From Verrucomicrobiales bacterium (GTDB lineage: Bacteria; Verrucomicrobiota; Verrucomicrobiia; Verrucomicrobiales; DEV007): DNA of 44,778 nucleotides. A program made the translations under genes and the position numbers. Shown piece by piece: positions 25,637-33,962 of this stretch (the stretch's first letter is position 1; every line of letters starts with the position of its first letter). The notes under the pieces are model-generated. The model did not search any database. It saw only the letters and a program-made list of their open reading frames with translations, and was not told the origin of the DNA. The stretch is taken from assembly GCA_030730365.1 (NCBI GenBank), contig JANQVJ010000075.1, positions 1 to 44,778 of the forward strand, in the 5' to 3' direction.

Positions 25637-25918
25637 TCAGGCTTTGTTGGCCTTCACTTCTTCACCCTTTTTGGTGTGCTTGTCAGTAGAGACCGTGACC
25701 TTTTTACCGATGAGGTCTTCGATTTTCACTTCTTTGCCGGCGGCGTCGACGATCTTGGCGGCGGCGGCGAGAGTGATCTCTTCGCTGCCGACTTTGAGGA
25801 CTTTTTTCTCAGCATCATATGCGGAGAGCTCACCCGAAACGGGAACCTTCACACCGCAACCGGCGTAGATGGAACCTGAAAGGGCGACGATAGAGAGGAT
25901 GGCGAACAATTTTTTCAT
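25637..25918 (-). CDS. Small secreted protein, function unknown
   Basis: A 93-residue protein with a clear signal peptide (KKLFAILSIVALSGSIYAG, about residues 2-20). Cys21 follows the cleavage region (YAGC), which resembles a poor lipobox. The mature part of about 70 residues is a Lys/Glu-rich, probably beta-barrel module (VPVSGELSAYDAEKKVLKVGSEEITL ... LIGKKVTVSTDKH), a pattern seen in small OB-like periplasmic proteins. No named family is recognised. It stands alone with its own terminator 29 bases downstream, consistent with a short, abundant transcript. Lys-rich end: KKGEEVKANKA. Confidence 0.8.
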   Translation of the reverse strand: MKKLFAILSIVALSGSIYAGCGVKVPVSGELSAYDAEKKVLKVGSEEITLAAAAKIVDAAGKEVKIEDLIGKKVTVSTDKHTKKGEEVKANKA

Positions 25919-26043
25919 AGTAGGATCGGTTGGTTAAGTCCTTGAATCTGATCTTATTTACCCCAATCAGACAAGAAAAATCCGCTCCAGGATGTAAATT
26001 TCTTCCCAACCCCCTATAAAAAGTTCAGTGTCGCGCCGAATTC

Positions 26044-27222
26044 ATGAAGTCTTTCATCCCTCGTTCTCTTTTTCTTCTGCCCTTTCTCCTCGCCGTCGTT
26101 GCTGAGGGGCATCCCGTGCCCGATGTGCTGGTGAGGTCGTATTTTACCTCCAGCGGCGAGGCCGAGATTCGCGTTGAGGTCGACCCGCGCTCCTTTGAGG
26201 CTCATCCGGAAGAGCACGAGTATCTCGAAAAATCGGCGGCCGAGAGCGTCGACAAGACGGCACTGGAGACCATGGGGCAGACCGCGTCGTCCTTTCTGGC
26301 CGGTCGCGTCCGATTCCTCCTCGAACCCATCGGCGAGGTGAAACCGGAGTTCGTATGGTCCTTCGCCAAGCTCGGTGACGGTCCTCTCGAGAATCCGGAT
26401 GACCCGGCCGTGCTCGTGGGTTCGTGGAAGACGCAGATGCCGCAGGGGCTCGCCGGATTCCGTATCGAATCCATTACCCTGACCGATCCCGCCGCGATCC
26501 CGATGAATGTCGTCTTTCTCAATCACCTCGACGGGAAACAAGTCGAGCGCTACGCGGTGCTGTTCCCGGGGGAAAAGAGCTTCCTCCTCGACCTCACCGG
26601 ACTCGCCGCTCCCCTCCCCGCCGCGACCGAGGGAGCGGTCGGGCAGACTGCGGACTCGGGCGATCTCGCCGCCGTTTTTAAATCCGAAGTGAAGCGCGGC
26701 TTTCTTCACGTCCTCCCGCTCGGCCTCGACCATGTTCTCTTTGTCCTCGGGCTTTTCCTAATGAGCCGCAAATGGAAGCCCCTCATTTTTCAGGTCACCA
26801 CCTTCACCCTCGCCCACACCATCACCCTCTGGATGGCCTCGGCCGGCTGGGTAAAGCTCTCTCCCGGGGTCGTCGAGCCGGTCATTGCCGCGAGCATCGT
26901 CTTCGTTGCCGTCGAAAACATTGTCCGGCGGGACTACAGTCATTGGCGGCTCCTCGTCGTCTTCATTTTCGGTCTTATCCATGGACTCGGATTTGCCGGC
27001 GTGATGTCGACCCGTCTCGACTCGACCTCGTCGCTCGTCGTCGGTCTGCTCGGGATCAACATCGGAGTGGAGCTTGGCCAACTCGCCGTCATCGCGATCG
27101 CCTTTGCCGCGACCTTCTGGATCTCGAGTCAGGAGAAATACCGGAAGTTCGTCGTCGTCCCCGGCTCCATCCTGATCGCTCTCGCCGGTGTCTGGTGGGT
27201 GGTGGAGCGAACCCTCCTGTGA
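26044..27222 (+). CDS. HupE/UreJ-like membrane protein with N-terminal extracytoplasmic domain
   Basis: A 392-residue protein. A signal peptide (about residues 6-21) is followed by about 190 residues of soluble extracytoplasmic domain. The C-terminal membrane domain (about 218-390) has six or so hydrophobic segments and histidine-rich family motifs: HVLPLGLDHVLFVLGLFL, FTLAHTITLW, FGLIHGLGFAGVM and NIGVELGQL. These match the HupE/UreJ_2 group, whose relatives are linked to nickel or cobalt transport. There is no hydrogenase, urease or other nickel-enzyme gene in the window, so the metal is uncertain. The upstream gap to the divergent small secreted protein is 125 bases. Convergent with the GntR/LacI regulator gene 22 bases downstream. 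Confidence 0.88.
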   Translation: MKSFIPRSLFLLPFLLAVVAEGHPVPDVLVRSYFTSSGEAEIRVEVDPRSFEAHPEEHEYLEKSAAESVDKTALETMGQTASSFLAGRVRFLLEPIGEVKPEFVWSFAKLGDGPLENPDDPAVLVGSWKTQMPQGLAGFRIESITLTDPAAIPMNVVFLNHLDGKQVERYAVLFPGEKSFLLDLTGLAAPLPAATEGAVGQTADSGDLAAVFKSEVKRGFLHVLPLGLDHVLFVLGLFLMSRKWKPLIFQVTTFTLAHTITLWMASAGWVKLSPGVVEPVIAASIVFVAVENIVRRDYSHWRLLVVFIFGLIHGLGFAGVMSTRLDSTSSLVVGLLGINIGVELGQLAVIAIAFAATFWISSQEKYRKFVVVPGSILIALAGVWWVVERTLL

Positions 27223-27244
27223 AGCCGACTGAACCCTCATTGCT

Positions 27245-28315
27245 CTACCGGCCGCTCCGGGGCACGGGACCGATCGTCTCCCCCGGGACAAATCGTGCCA
27301 CGGAGCCAGTCTGGCGCAAATCGCTCTTGCCGCGGCTGAGCTGATCGGCCCATTGAAAAACGCGACGCAGCACCGGGCCGCAATTCCAGTCGATGTGGGC
27401 GACGCTGCGGCGACACCAGGCAAAAGCCGGGTCGGCGTCGGTGCAGACGAGCGAAAGATCTTCGGGTACGCGAAGCCGGTGAGTGAGACAGAACTGCATC
27501 ACTGCGACAAAGAGGGCCGCCTCGTCCACGATCAGCGCCGTGGGCGGCGTGAGACGAAAGATGGACTCGAGCATGGTGAGGAAACGCTCGGGTGATTCGT
27601 CCCACTCCGGCAGATGGTAAGGCGCGGGGACGATGCCGTGGGCCTGCAATTCATCGAGAAAGGCCTGCTCGGGCAGGGCGGGAACGGGGCGGCGGCGGCG
27701 AGGCCTCACCAGCATTACGATGCGGCGATGCCCCAAACCCAGCAAAGTTCGCGCCGCTTCGACGATGGCGGGAGCCTTGCGCGGCCCGGCTCCGGCGAGA
27801 CGGATGCCGGTCATGGGGCCGAAAAGGGCAAAGGCAGGGACGGGGCTGGCGGCAAAACTTTCCAGCACCTCGCGCGAGCCCGCCACGACGATCCAGGCGT
27901 CAGCCGTCGTCCGCGAGACGAGCGTGGAGATGCGCCTCGGATTCATCGCGAGATCGACGAGCGACTGCTCGGCATAAAAGGCTTCATGCCCGGAGAGCAG
28001 CAAGTGCTGACGGATGTCGACGATGAAATCGACCCGGGCGTCGTCTTTTTCGCTGAGGAGCAGGGCGATGCGCAGCGGCGCGACGGGGTGGCTCTCCCCC
28101 GCGACGATGATCCGCCGCCGTCCTTTCCCCGGATTGCTCAAGACCCCCTCCTGCTCCAACTGCCGCAGGGCCGCCTCGACAGTTTTGGCGTTCACCCCCA
28201 GATCCCCGGCGAGGCGTTCCCGGCCGGGAAGCCGCGCGGTCCATTTCCCGCCGAGTATCTCATCGCGGAGATGAGCGGCGACTTGCTCGGCGGCAGATCT
28301 GAGGACAAAGGGCAT
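27245..28315 (-). CDS. GntR/LacI hybrid transcriptional regulator
   Basis: A regulator of about 356 residues. The N terminus (about 1-75) is a GntR-type winged helix (VAAHLRDEILGGKW, PGRERLAGDLGVNAKTVEAALRQLEQEGVLSNPGKGRRR). The rest resembles the LacI/periplasmic-binding-protein sugar sensor (LRIALLLSE, LLGLGHRRIVMLV, PTALIVDEAALFVAVMQFCLTHRLRVPEDLSLVCTD). The layout matches AraR-type repressors, and similar hybrids are frequent in this phylum. The ATG at 28315 starts directly before the helix; the frame runs on upstream to 28510 but that extension overlaps the divergent promoter. It faces the sulfatase operon, with a perfect inverted repeat 10 bases from its start. It is probably its own repressor and that of the operon, released by a sugar. 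Confidence 0.9.
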   Translation of the reverse strand: MPFVLRSAAEQVAAHLRDEILGGKWTARLPGRERLAGDLGVNAKTVEAALRQLEQEGVLSNPGKGRRRIIVAGESHPVAPLRIALLLSEKDDARVDFIVDIRQHLLLSGHEAFYAEQSLVDLAMNPRRISTLVSRTTADAWIVVAGSREVLESFAASPVPAFALFGPMTGIRLAGAGPRKAPAIVEAARTLLGLGHRRIVMLVRPRRRRPVPALPEQAFLDELQAHGIVPAPYHLPEWDESPERFLTMLESIFRLTPPTALIVDEAALFVAVMQFCLTHRLRVPEDLSLVCTDADPAFAWCRRSVAHIDWNCGPVLRRVFQWADQLSRGKSDLRQTGSVARFVPGETIGPVPRSGR

Positions 28316-28324
28316 GACGCTCTT

Positions 28325-28347
28325 ACCTGTCCATTTTGAGGACAGGT
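28325..28347. promoter_or_regulatory. Candidate operator between regulator and sulfatase operon
   Basis: ACCTGTCC (28325-28332) and GGACAGGT (28340-28347) form a perfect 8-bp inverted repeat with a 7-base spacer. A third half-site-like TTGTCC follows directly (28347-28352). It lies in the 115-base gap between the divergent regulator and operon start codons, the usual place for an operator controlling both. Confidence 0.7.
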
Positions 28348-28430
28348 TGTCCAGCGCGAAAACGCGTGTCGTAATCGCTCCTTTCCGGCAATATCGGGAA
28401 ATTCGTTTCCCTGTCGCCACCGACACCACC

Positions 28431-29729
28431 ATGGCTTCCGCACCTGCTCTGATCCCCTTCCTTTGTCGGACCTTTACCGCCTTCGTCGTCGCCACCTTCA
28501 TGACAGCCACCGCCGCACCCGCCGACCAAGCCGATTTTCGAGCGCTGTTTGAACGGGCTGAAAAAGGAGAGCCCTCCGCGCAGCTTTCGCTCGCGATCCG
28601 CTACCGGGACGGCGGAGGCGTCGAAAAGGATCCCGCCGCCGCGATGCTCTGGGCTCACCGCGCCGCCGACCAGGGCCACCCTGAAGCGCTCGACTTTGTC
28701 GGTTTTGCCTACCTCCGCGGCGCGATGGTGAAACGCAACACACCTCTCGCCCTGGCTTACTTTCAGGCAGCCGCAGGGGAATCCGCGCAGGCGGCCTTTA
28801 ATCTCGGGCAATGTTATTACGGGGCGCAGGGCACGGAGCAGGATTGTGCGAAGGGCCTGGAATGGTGGGAGAAAGCGGCGGCCATGGGGCACGGTCGCGC
28901 GTCGGCGGCAGCGGCGATGGCCTATCTCTCGGGAGAGGGCGTCCCGCGTGATCCCGCAAAAGCGCGCGCACTCGCCGAACGTGCGGCGAATCTGGGCAAT
29001 GCCTCGGGCCTGATCGTCCTCGGCGAAATGCAGTTCCAGGCGGGAGACCTCGACGCGGCGAAGGCCAGCTGGACGAAGGCCTCCCAACTCCATCCCACCG
29101 GGGAAACCGGGCATCCCGCCCAGCCCTCGGACAACGCCTCCGCGCAACAGGGAGCCGATCTCCTCAAGCTCATCGACTACCGCCAGCGGAAGAGCGAACC
29201 GGAGAAATTCGCCTTTGTCCCGATGCCGCACATCCACCAGGGCTACAATAACTGTGGAGCGACCGCCTGCGCCACCTTTGCCCGCTTTCAGGGCGGCGAG
29301 ATCAGCGGCTGGGATTTCAAGAAGCTCTGTCCGAGCCCTCTCGGCACCGGCACGGACTGGTGGCATCTGCTGGATGCCTCGGCAAAAATCGGCCAGAGCT
29401 GGAAACTCGTCACCTACACGCCGGACGATGCCGGTTTCGAAGAAGCCACTGCGATGCTGCGAAGGGAACTCGACGCCGGGCGGCCTGTCGTCGTCGATTT
29501 TAAATACATCGGTCCGCAATACGCCGGAGGTTTCGCCGGCCACACCCTCAGTGTCTGCGGTTATCTCGCAGAGGAGGATCTCTACATTCTCTGCAATCCT
29601 GCGGTCGCCACTCCCGGTCTCCAGCTCATCACGGCGGCGGATCTGAAAGATTTCTGGCGGTCGGATTATTATGGAGCCAAAGCCAACGCCGTCCTCTCAC
29701 GACCGGCTTTTGTCATTGAGGTGCCATGA
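28431..29729 (+). CDS. Secreted Sel1-repeat protein with C39-like peptidase domain
   Basis: A 432-residue protein. A signal peptide-like segment (about residues 7-29) leads to about four Sel1 repeats (about 48-220; A...LG..Y..G.GV..D...A...W..KAA..G pattern). The C-terminal domain (about 255-430) looks like a C39/papain-fold peptidase: Cys275 in NNCGATAC, His371 in GHTLSVCGY and Asn389 in LCNPA would be the triad. Such domains cleave double-glycine leaders or other peptides, but the substrate here is unknown. It heads a five-gene operon and its stop overlaps the next start by four bases (ATGA). The frame extends upstream to 28314, overlapping the regulator; the ATG at 28431 fits the signal peptide. 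Confidence 0.85.
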   Translation: MASAPALIPFLCRTFTAFVVATFMTATAAPADQADFRALFERAEKGEPSAQLSLAIRYRDGGGVEKDPAAAMLWAHRAADQGHPEALDFVGFAYLRGAMVKRNTPLALAYFQAAAGESAQAAFNLGQCYYGAQGTEQDCAKGLEWWEKAAAMGHGRASAAAAMAYLSGEGVPRDPAKARALAERAANLGNASGLIVLGEMQFQAGDLDAAKASWTKASQLHPTGETGHPAQPSDNASAQQGADLLKLIDYRQRKSEPEKFAFVPMPHIHQGYNNCGATACATFARFQGGEISGWDFKKLCPSPLGTGTDWWHLLDASAKIGQSWKLVTYTPDDAGFEEATAMLRRELDAGRPVVVDFKYIGPQYAGGFAGHTLSVCGYLAEEDLYILCNPAVATPGLQLITAADLKDFWRSDYYGAKANAVLSRPAFVIEVP

Positions 29730-31264
29730 AGCGATTGCTACGGATTCCGCTCCTCGTGAGTCTTGCCTGCGCGGGCGGGCTGGCCTCGTCGCCGGCCGAA
29801 CCGTCCAGGCCCAACGTTCTCCTCATCCTCGCCGACGATCTCGGGTACGGAGATGTGAGCTGTTACAACGACGAGTCGAAGGTGCCCACGCCGAATCTCG
29901 ATCGTCTCGCGGGCGAAGGGATGCGCTTCACCGACGCGCACAGTCCGGCGACGGTGTGCACGCCCTCGCGCTACAGCCTGATGACCGGCCGGATGGCCTT
30001 CCGTGCACCGAATGGCGGGACCGTTTTTACCGGAGTGGGCGGCCCCTCCCTCATCGAACCGGGCCGGCTCACCCTGCCCGCGATGTTGAGGCAGCAGGGG
30101 TATGCGACTGCCGCTATCGGCAAATGGCATGTCGGACTGACCGTTCGCGACGCGGAGAGAAAGCCGATCCACGATGGCGGTCTTGAGGCGATAAAGCGCA
30201 TTGATTACTCGCAGCGGATCGAGGGCGGCCCGCTCGATCACGGCTTCGATCGATTCTTCGGCACGGCCAGTTGCCCGACGACGGACTGGCTCTATGCCTT
30301 CATCGACGGCGATCGCATCCCGGTGCCGCCGACCAAGCCGCTCGACCGCTCCACTTTGCCCAAACACCCCTATGCGAACGACTGCCGCGAAGGACTCATC
30401 GCTCCTGATTTCCCGATGGAGGAGGTGGACATGGTCTTTCTCGAAAAGAGCCGTGAATTTCTGGCTCAACACGTCCGCGAATCGCCGGATCGCCCCTTTT
30501 TTCTCTACCACGCGACGCAGGCGGTGCATCTGCCGTCCTTCGCGGGGAAAGACTTCCGCGGAAAAACCCGGGCCGGACCCCACGGGGATTTCATCCACCA
30601 ATTCGACTGGATCGTCGGCGAACTGATGCGGGAACTCGGGAAACTCGGCCTCGCCGATGACACCTTCGTCATTGTCAGCAGCGACAATGGCCCCGAGGTC
30701 GCGAGTATCATTCACATGCGCGCCGATCACGGCCACGACGGGGCACGACCCTGGCGCGGAATCAAGCGCGACTCATGGGAGGGCGGGCATCGCGTGCCGA
30801 TGATCGTGCGCTGGCCGGGACGGATCAGGCCCGGCAGCACGAGCGATCAACTCGTCTGTCTGACCGATTTGATGGCCACGCTCGCCGCGATCACCGGTGC
30901 GGTACTTCCCCAGGACGCGGCGGAGGACAGCTTCAATCTCCTTCCGGTCATGGAGGGCAAGGCCACGGAACCGGTTCGCCCTTACCTCCTGACCCAGGCC
31001 TTCGGCGGGGCGAAAACACTCTCTATCAGGCGCGGTGACTGGAAATACCTCGATCACCCCGGTTCCGGCGGGAACCGCTACGATTCCGGAGGGTTGAAAC
31101 CTTTCGCCCTGCCCGAAACCGATCCCGATGCCCCCGGCCAACTCTACCATCTCACGAACGATCCCGGTGAAACCCGGAATCTCTATTCCAGCGAACCTGA
31201 AGTCGTGAACGAACTCCGCGCTCTCCTCGAACAAACCCAGATTTCCGGCCGCAGCCGCCCATGA
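29726..31264 (+). CDS. Secreted type I sulfatase (arylsulfatase-like)
   Basis: A 512-residue formylglycine-dependent sulfatase with a signal peptide (about residues 1-24). The metal-site ADDLGYGD lies at residues 36-43 (Asp37/Asp38). The CTPSR motif (Cys78-Arg82) carries the cysteine that must be converted to formylglycine by FGE or anSME, neither of which is in the window. SSDNGPE and GIKRDSWEGGHRVP supply further active-site residues. It should hydrolyse sulfate esters on a glycan or aryl substrate in the periplasm or outside. The start overlaps the Sel1-C39 stop and the stop overlaps the next sulfatase start, both by ATGA, so translation is likely coupled. Confidence 0.96.
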   Translation: MKRLLRIPLLVSLACAGGLASSPAEPSRPNVLLILADDLGYGDVSCYNDESKVPTPNLDRLAGEGMRFTDAHSPATVCTPSRYSLMTGRMAFRAPNGGTVFTGVGGPSLIEPGRLTLPAMLRQQGYATAAIGKWHVGLTVRDAERKPIHDGGLEAIKRIDYSQRIEGGPLDHGFDRFFGTASCPTTDWLYAFIDGDRIPVPPTKPLDRSTLPKHPYANDCREGLIAPDFPMEEVDMVFLEKSREFLAQHVRESPDRPFFLYHATQAVHLPSFAGKDFRGKTRAGPHGDFIHQFDWIVGELMRELGKLGLADDTFVIVSSDNGPEVASIIHMRADHGHDGARPWRGIKRDSWEGGHRVPMIVRWPGRIRPGSTSDQLVCLTDLMATLAAITGAVLPQDAAEDSFNLLPVMEGKATEPVRPYLLTQAFGGAKTLSIRRGDWKYLDHPGSGGNRYDSGGLKPFALPETDPDAPGQLYHLTNDPGETRNLYSSEPEVVNELRALLEQTQISGRSRP

Positions 31265-32706
31265 AACCGATCGTCGCCCTGCTTGCCATCTCCCCCCTCC
31301 TTTCCGGCGTTTCCAACGCGGCGGAGCGCAAGCCCAACGTGCTTTTCATCGCGCTGGATGATCTCAATGACTGGATCGGTTGCCTGGGCGGACATCCCCA
31401 GACGAAGACGCCGAATCTGGACCGCCTTGCCGCGAGCGGTGTCCTCTTCCGCAACGCCTACTGCCCGGCAGCCTCGTGCAATCCCTCGCGTAGCGCCATC
31501 TTCAGCGGCCTGCCGCCCCATCGCTCGGGTCTCTATCAGAACACTCAAAAAATGCGCGAGGTCATGCCACAGGCGGAACTGCTCCCGCGTTATTTCTCCC
31601 GCCACGGCTACTGGTCGGCCGGTTCGGGGAAGATGCTGCACTACGTCATCGATCCGCCGTCGTGGGACGATTATTTTCCCGAAAAGACGAAGGACAATCC
31701 TTTTCCGCGCACCTTCTATCCCGGGAAGCGCCCGGTCAGCCTCCCCCGCGCCGGCGACTGGCAATACGTCGAGACGGACTGGGCCGCGCTCGAGGTCACG
31801 GACGAGGAGTTCGGCGGCGACTGGCTCGTGACGAAGTGGATCGCCGAACAACTCCAGCGGGAGCAGGAAAAGCCCTTCTTCCTCGCCTGCGGGATTTACC
31901 GGCCGCATGAACCGTGGTTTGTGCCGAAGGCGTATTTCGAACCCTTTCCACTCGAAAGCATCCAGTTGCCGCCCGGGTTTAAAGAGGGCGATCTCGATGA
32001 TGTGCCGCCTGTGGCGCAGCGCCTCGCCCGGAACCGCTATTTCGCGCACATCCAAAAACACGGGCAATGGAAACACGCCATTCAGGCCTACCTCGCCTCC
32101 ATCCATTTCGCCGACGCGATGCTCGGTCGGGTCCTCGATGCGCTCGAGAGCGGCCCGCATCGCGACAACACCATCGTCGTGCTGTGGAGCGACCACGGCT
32201 GGCATCTCGGCGAAAAGGAGCACTGGCAGAAGTTCACCGGTTGGCGGGTCTGCGCCCGGGTGCCGCTCATGATTCGGGTGCCCGAAGGTGCGCCCGGTTT
32301 GCCGGAAGGCACCACTGCGGGCGGCCTGTGTGATCGGCCCGTGAGCCTCGTCGATCTCTTCGGAACGCTCACGGATTTGAGCGGCCTGCCCGCCAGGGAG
32401 GACATTGAGAGCCGCAGCCTCGTGCCGCTCCTGCGCGATCCGGATGCGGATTGGCCACATGCCGCCGTCACCCACCTCGATCGTCCAGAAAACTACGCGA
32501 TTAGCACGGAGCGCTGGCGCTACCTTCACTACCTTGGCGCTGGCGAAGAGCTCTACGACATCGAATCCGATCCTCACGAATGGGAGAATCTCGCACCCAA
32601 GCCCGAACACGCGGCCAGGCTCGCGGAGATGCGGGCCCTCGCGCCAAAACCTCTCGCACCGATTCACTCCTCGCCGTCGAAAGAGCCGACATCGGCCAAG
32701 CGTTGA
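31261..32706 (+). CDS. Secreted type I sulfatase (iduronate-2-sulfatase-like)
   Basis: A 481-residue sulfatase with a signal peptide (residues 1-20). Metal-site ALDDLNDW (Asp33/Asp34) and the formylglycine motif CNPSR (Cys73-Arg77) are intact. The segment SDHGWHLGEKEHW and the overall layout resemble iduronate-2-sulfatase and choline-sulfatase-like proteins more than the preceding enzyme. It is the second enzyme of the operon, coupled to the first by a 4-base overlap, suggesting the pair acts on one polymer with two kinds of sulfate. It is followed 20 bases later by the esterase gene. Confidence 0.95.
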   Translation: MKPIVALLAISPLLSGVSNAAERKPNVLFIALDDLNDWIGCLGGHPQTKTPNLDRLAASGVLFRNAYCPAASCNPSRSAIFSGLPPHRSGLYQNTQKMREVMPQAELLPRYFSRHGYWSAGSGKMLHYVIDPPSWDDYFPEKTKDNPFPRTFYPGKRPVSLPRAGDWQYVETDWAALEVTDEEFGGDWLVTKWIAEQLQREQEKPFFLACGIYRPHEPWFVPKAYFEPFPLESIQLPPGFKEGDLDDVPPVAQRLARNRYFAHIQKHGQWKHAIQAYLASIHFADAMLGRVLDALESGPHRDNTIVVLWSDHGWHLGEKEHWQKFTGWRVCARVPLMIRVPEGAPGLPEGTTAGGLCDRPVSLVDLFGTLTDLSGLPAREDIESRSLVPLLRDPDADWPHAAVTHLDRPENYAISTERWRYLHYLGAGEELYDIESDPHEWENLAPKPEHAARLAEMRALAPKPLAPIHSSPSKEPTSAKR

Positions 32707-32726
32707 AACAACCTGTTCCCCCCCTC

Positions 32727-33962
32727 ATGAAACGCATCCTCTTTTCCCTCGCCGCCTTCTCGCTGACCTGCGGCCCCATCACCGCCGCTCCCCTCAAGGT
32801 CTACATCCTCGCCGGCCAGTCGAACATGGAAGGCCACGCGAAGATCGAGACCTTCGACTACCTCGGCGATGACCCGGCGACGGCACCGCTCCTGAAACAA
32901 ATGCGTGGGCCCGATGGCAAGCCGGCGGTGTGCGACAAAGTCTGGATTTCCTATCTCACGGGAAAATTCGACGGCAGCGCGAATGGCGAAGGCTTCGGCA
33001 AACTCACGGCAGGCTACGGAGCCCGCGGAGATCGCCCGACGGAGGATGGCGGCAAGATCGGCCCCGAATTCACTTTTGGCCTGACGATGGATGCGGCGCT
33101 GGAGGAGCCGGTGCTCATCATCAAAACCGCCTGGGGCGGCCGTAGCCTGCACACCGAGTTCCGTCCGCCGGGCGCGGGACCATACGAGCTCAACGACTAC
33201 CAGAAGAAGCTCTATTACGGTCCTCCCGGTCATGGCGTGCCAAAGGACATGAACGAATGGCTCGCGGAGAAGGAGCGGGAAACGGGACGCTTTTACCGCT
33301 ACATGGTCGAGCATGTGAAGCACGTGCTGGCCGATCCCAAACGCGTCTGTCCCGACTACGATCCGGCGGCGGGCTACGAGATCGCCGGCTTTGTCTGGTT
33401 CCAGGGCTTCAACGACATGGTCGACAGCCACACCTATCCCGATCGCGGCAAGCCGGAGCGTTTCGCCGTCTACAGCGACTTGCTCGCCCACTTCATCCGC
33501 GATGTGCGGAAAGACTTCAACGCGCCGGAGATGCCCTTCGTCATCGGCGTGATGGGCGTCGGAGGAATAAACGCCAACCCGGACACGCTCGCCTTCCGTA
33601 AAGCCATGACGGCTCCCTCCCTGCTGCCCGAGTTCCGGGGCAGCGTCTTCGCCGTTCCCACCGCGCCCTTCTGGTCGGAAGAACTGGCCGCGATCGACGA
33701 GAAACGCCAGCAGGTCCGCCAGATGGGCCATTACCTGAATTCCAAACACAAGGACCACGCAAATGCCGACGGCCACATGACCGAAGAGAAGAAGCGCGCC
33801 TACCTCAAGGACTACGAGGCGAGTCTCATCACGCCCGCCGACCTCGCTCTGTGGGAACGCGGCGCCTCAAATGCCGGCTACCACTATTTCGGCTGTGCGA
33901 AGACCTTCGCGCTGATGGGCAAGGCCTTCGCCGAGACACTTTTAACCTCCACCGCACCATGA
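32727..33962 (+). CDS. SASA-family carbohydrate acetylesterase-like protein
   Basis: A 411-residue secreted protein of the sialate O-acetylesterase (SASA, SGNH-hydrolase-like) family. The signal peptide covers residues 1-21. The nucleophile motif GQSNMEG (Ser32) follows at once, and WFQGFND and KTAWGGRSL occupy the usual oxyanion-hole and block positions. It should remove acetyl groups from a glycan. It lies 20 bases after the second sulfatase; the frame continues upstream to 32580, but the ATG at 32727 fits the signal peptide. With the sulfatases it suggests an acetylated and sulfated substrate. The stop overlaps the DUF6288 start by ATGA. Confidence 0.9.
   Translation: MKRILFSLAAFSLTCGPITAAPLKVYILAGQSNMEGHAKIETFDYLGDDPATAPLLKQMRGPDGKPAVCDKVWISYLTGKFDGSANGEGFGKLTAGYGARGDRPTEDGGKIGPEFTFGLTMDAALEEPVLIIKTAWGGRSLHTEFRPPGAGPYELNDYQKKLYYGPPGHGVPKDMNEWLAEKERETGRFYRYMVEHVKHVLADPKRVCPDYDPAAGYEIAGFVWFQGFNDMVDSHTYPDRGKPERFAVYSDLLAHFIRDVRKDFNAPEMPFVIGVMGVGGINANPDTLAFRKAMTAPSLLPEFRGSVFAVPTAPFWSEELAAIDEKRQQVRQMGHYLNSKHKDHANADGHMTEEKKRAYLKDYEASLITPADLALWERGASNAGYHYFGCAKTFALMGKAFAETLLTSTAP

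Noticed and set aside
31183-32667. A 494-codon minus-strand open frame opposite the second sulfatase
   Set aside because: The plus-strand sulfatase has intact CNPSR and metal motifs and lies in a coupled operon.
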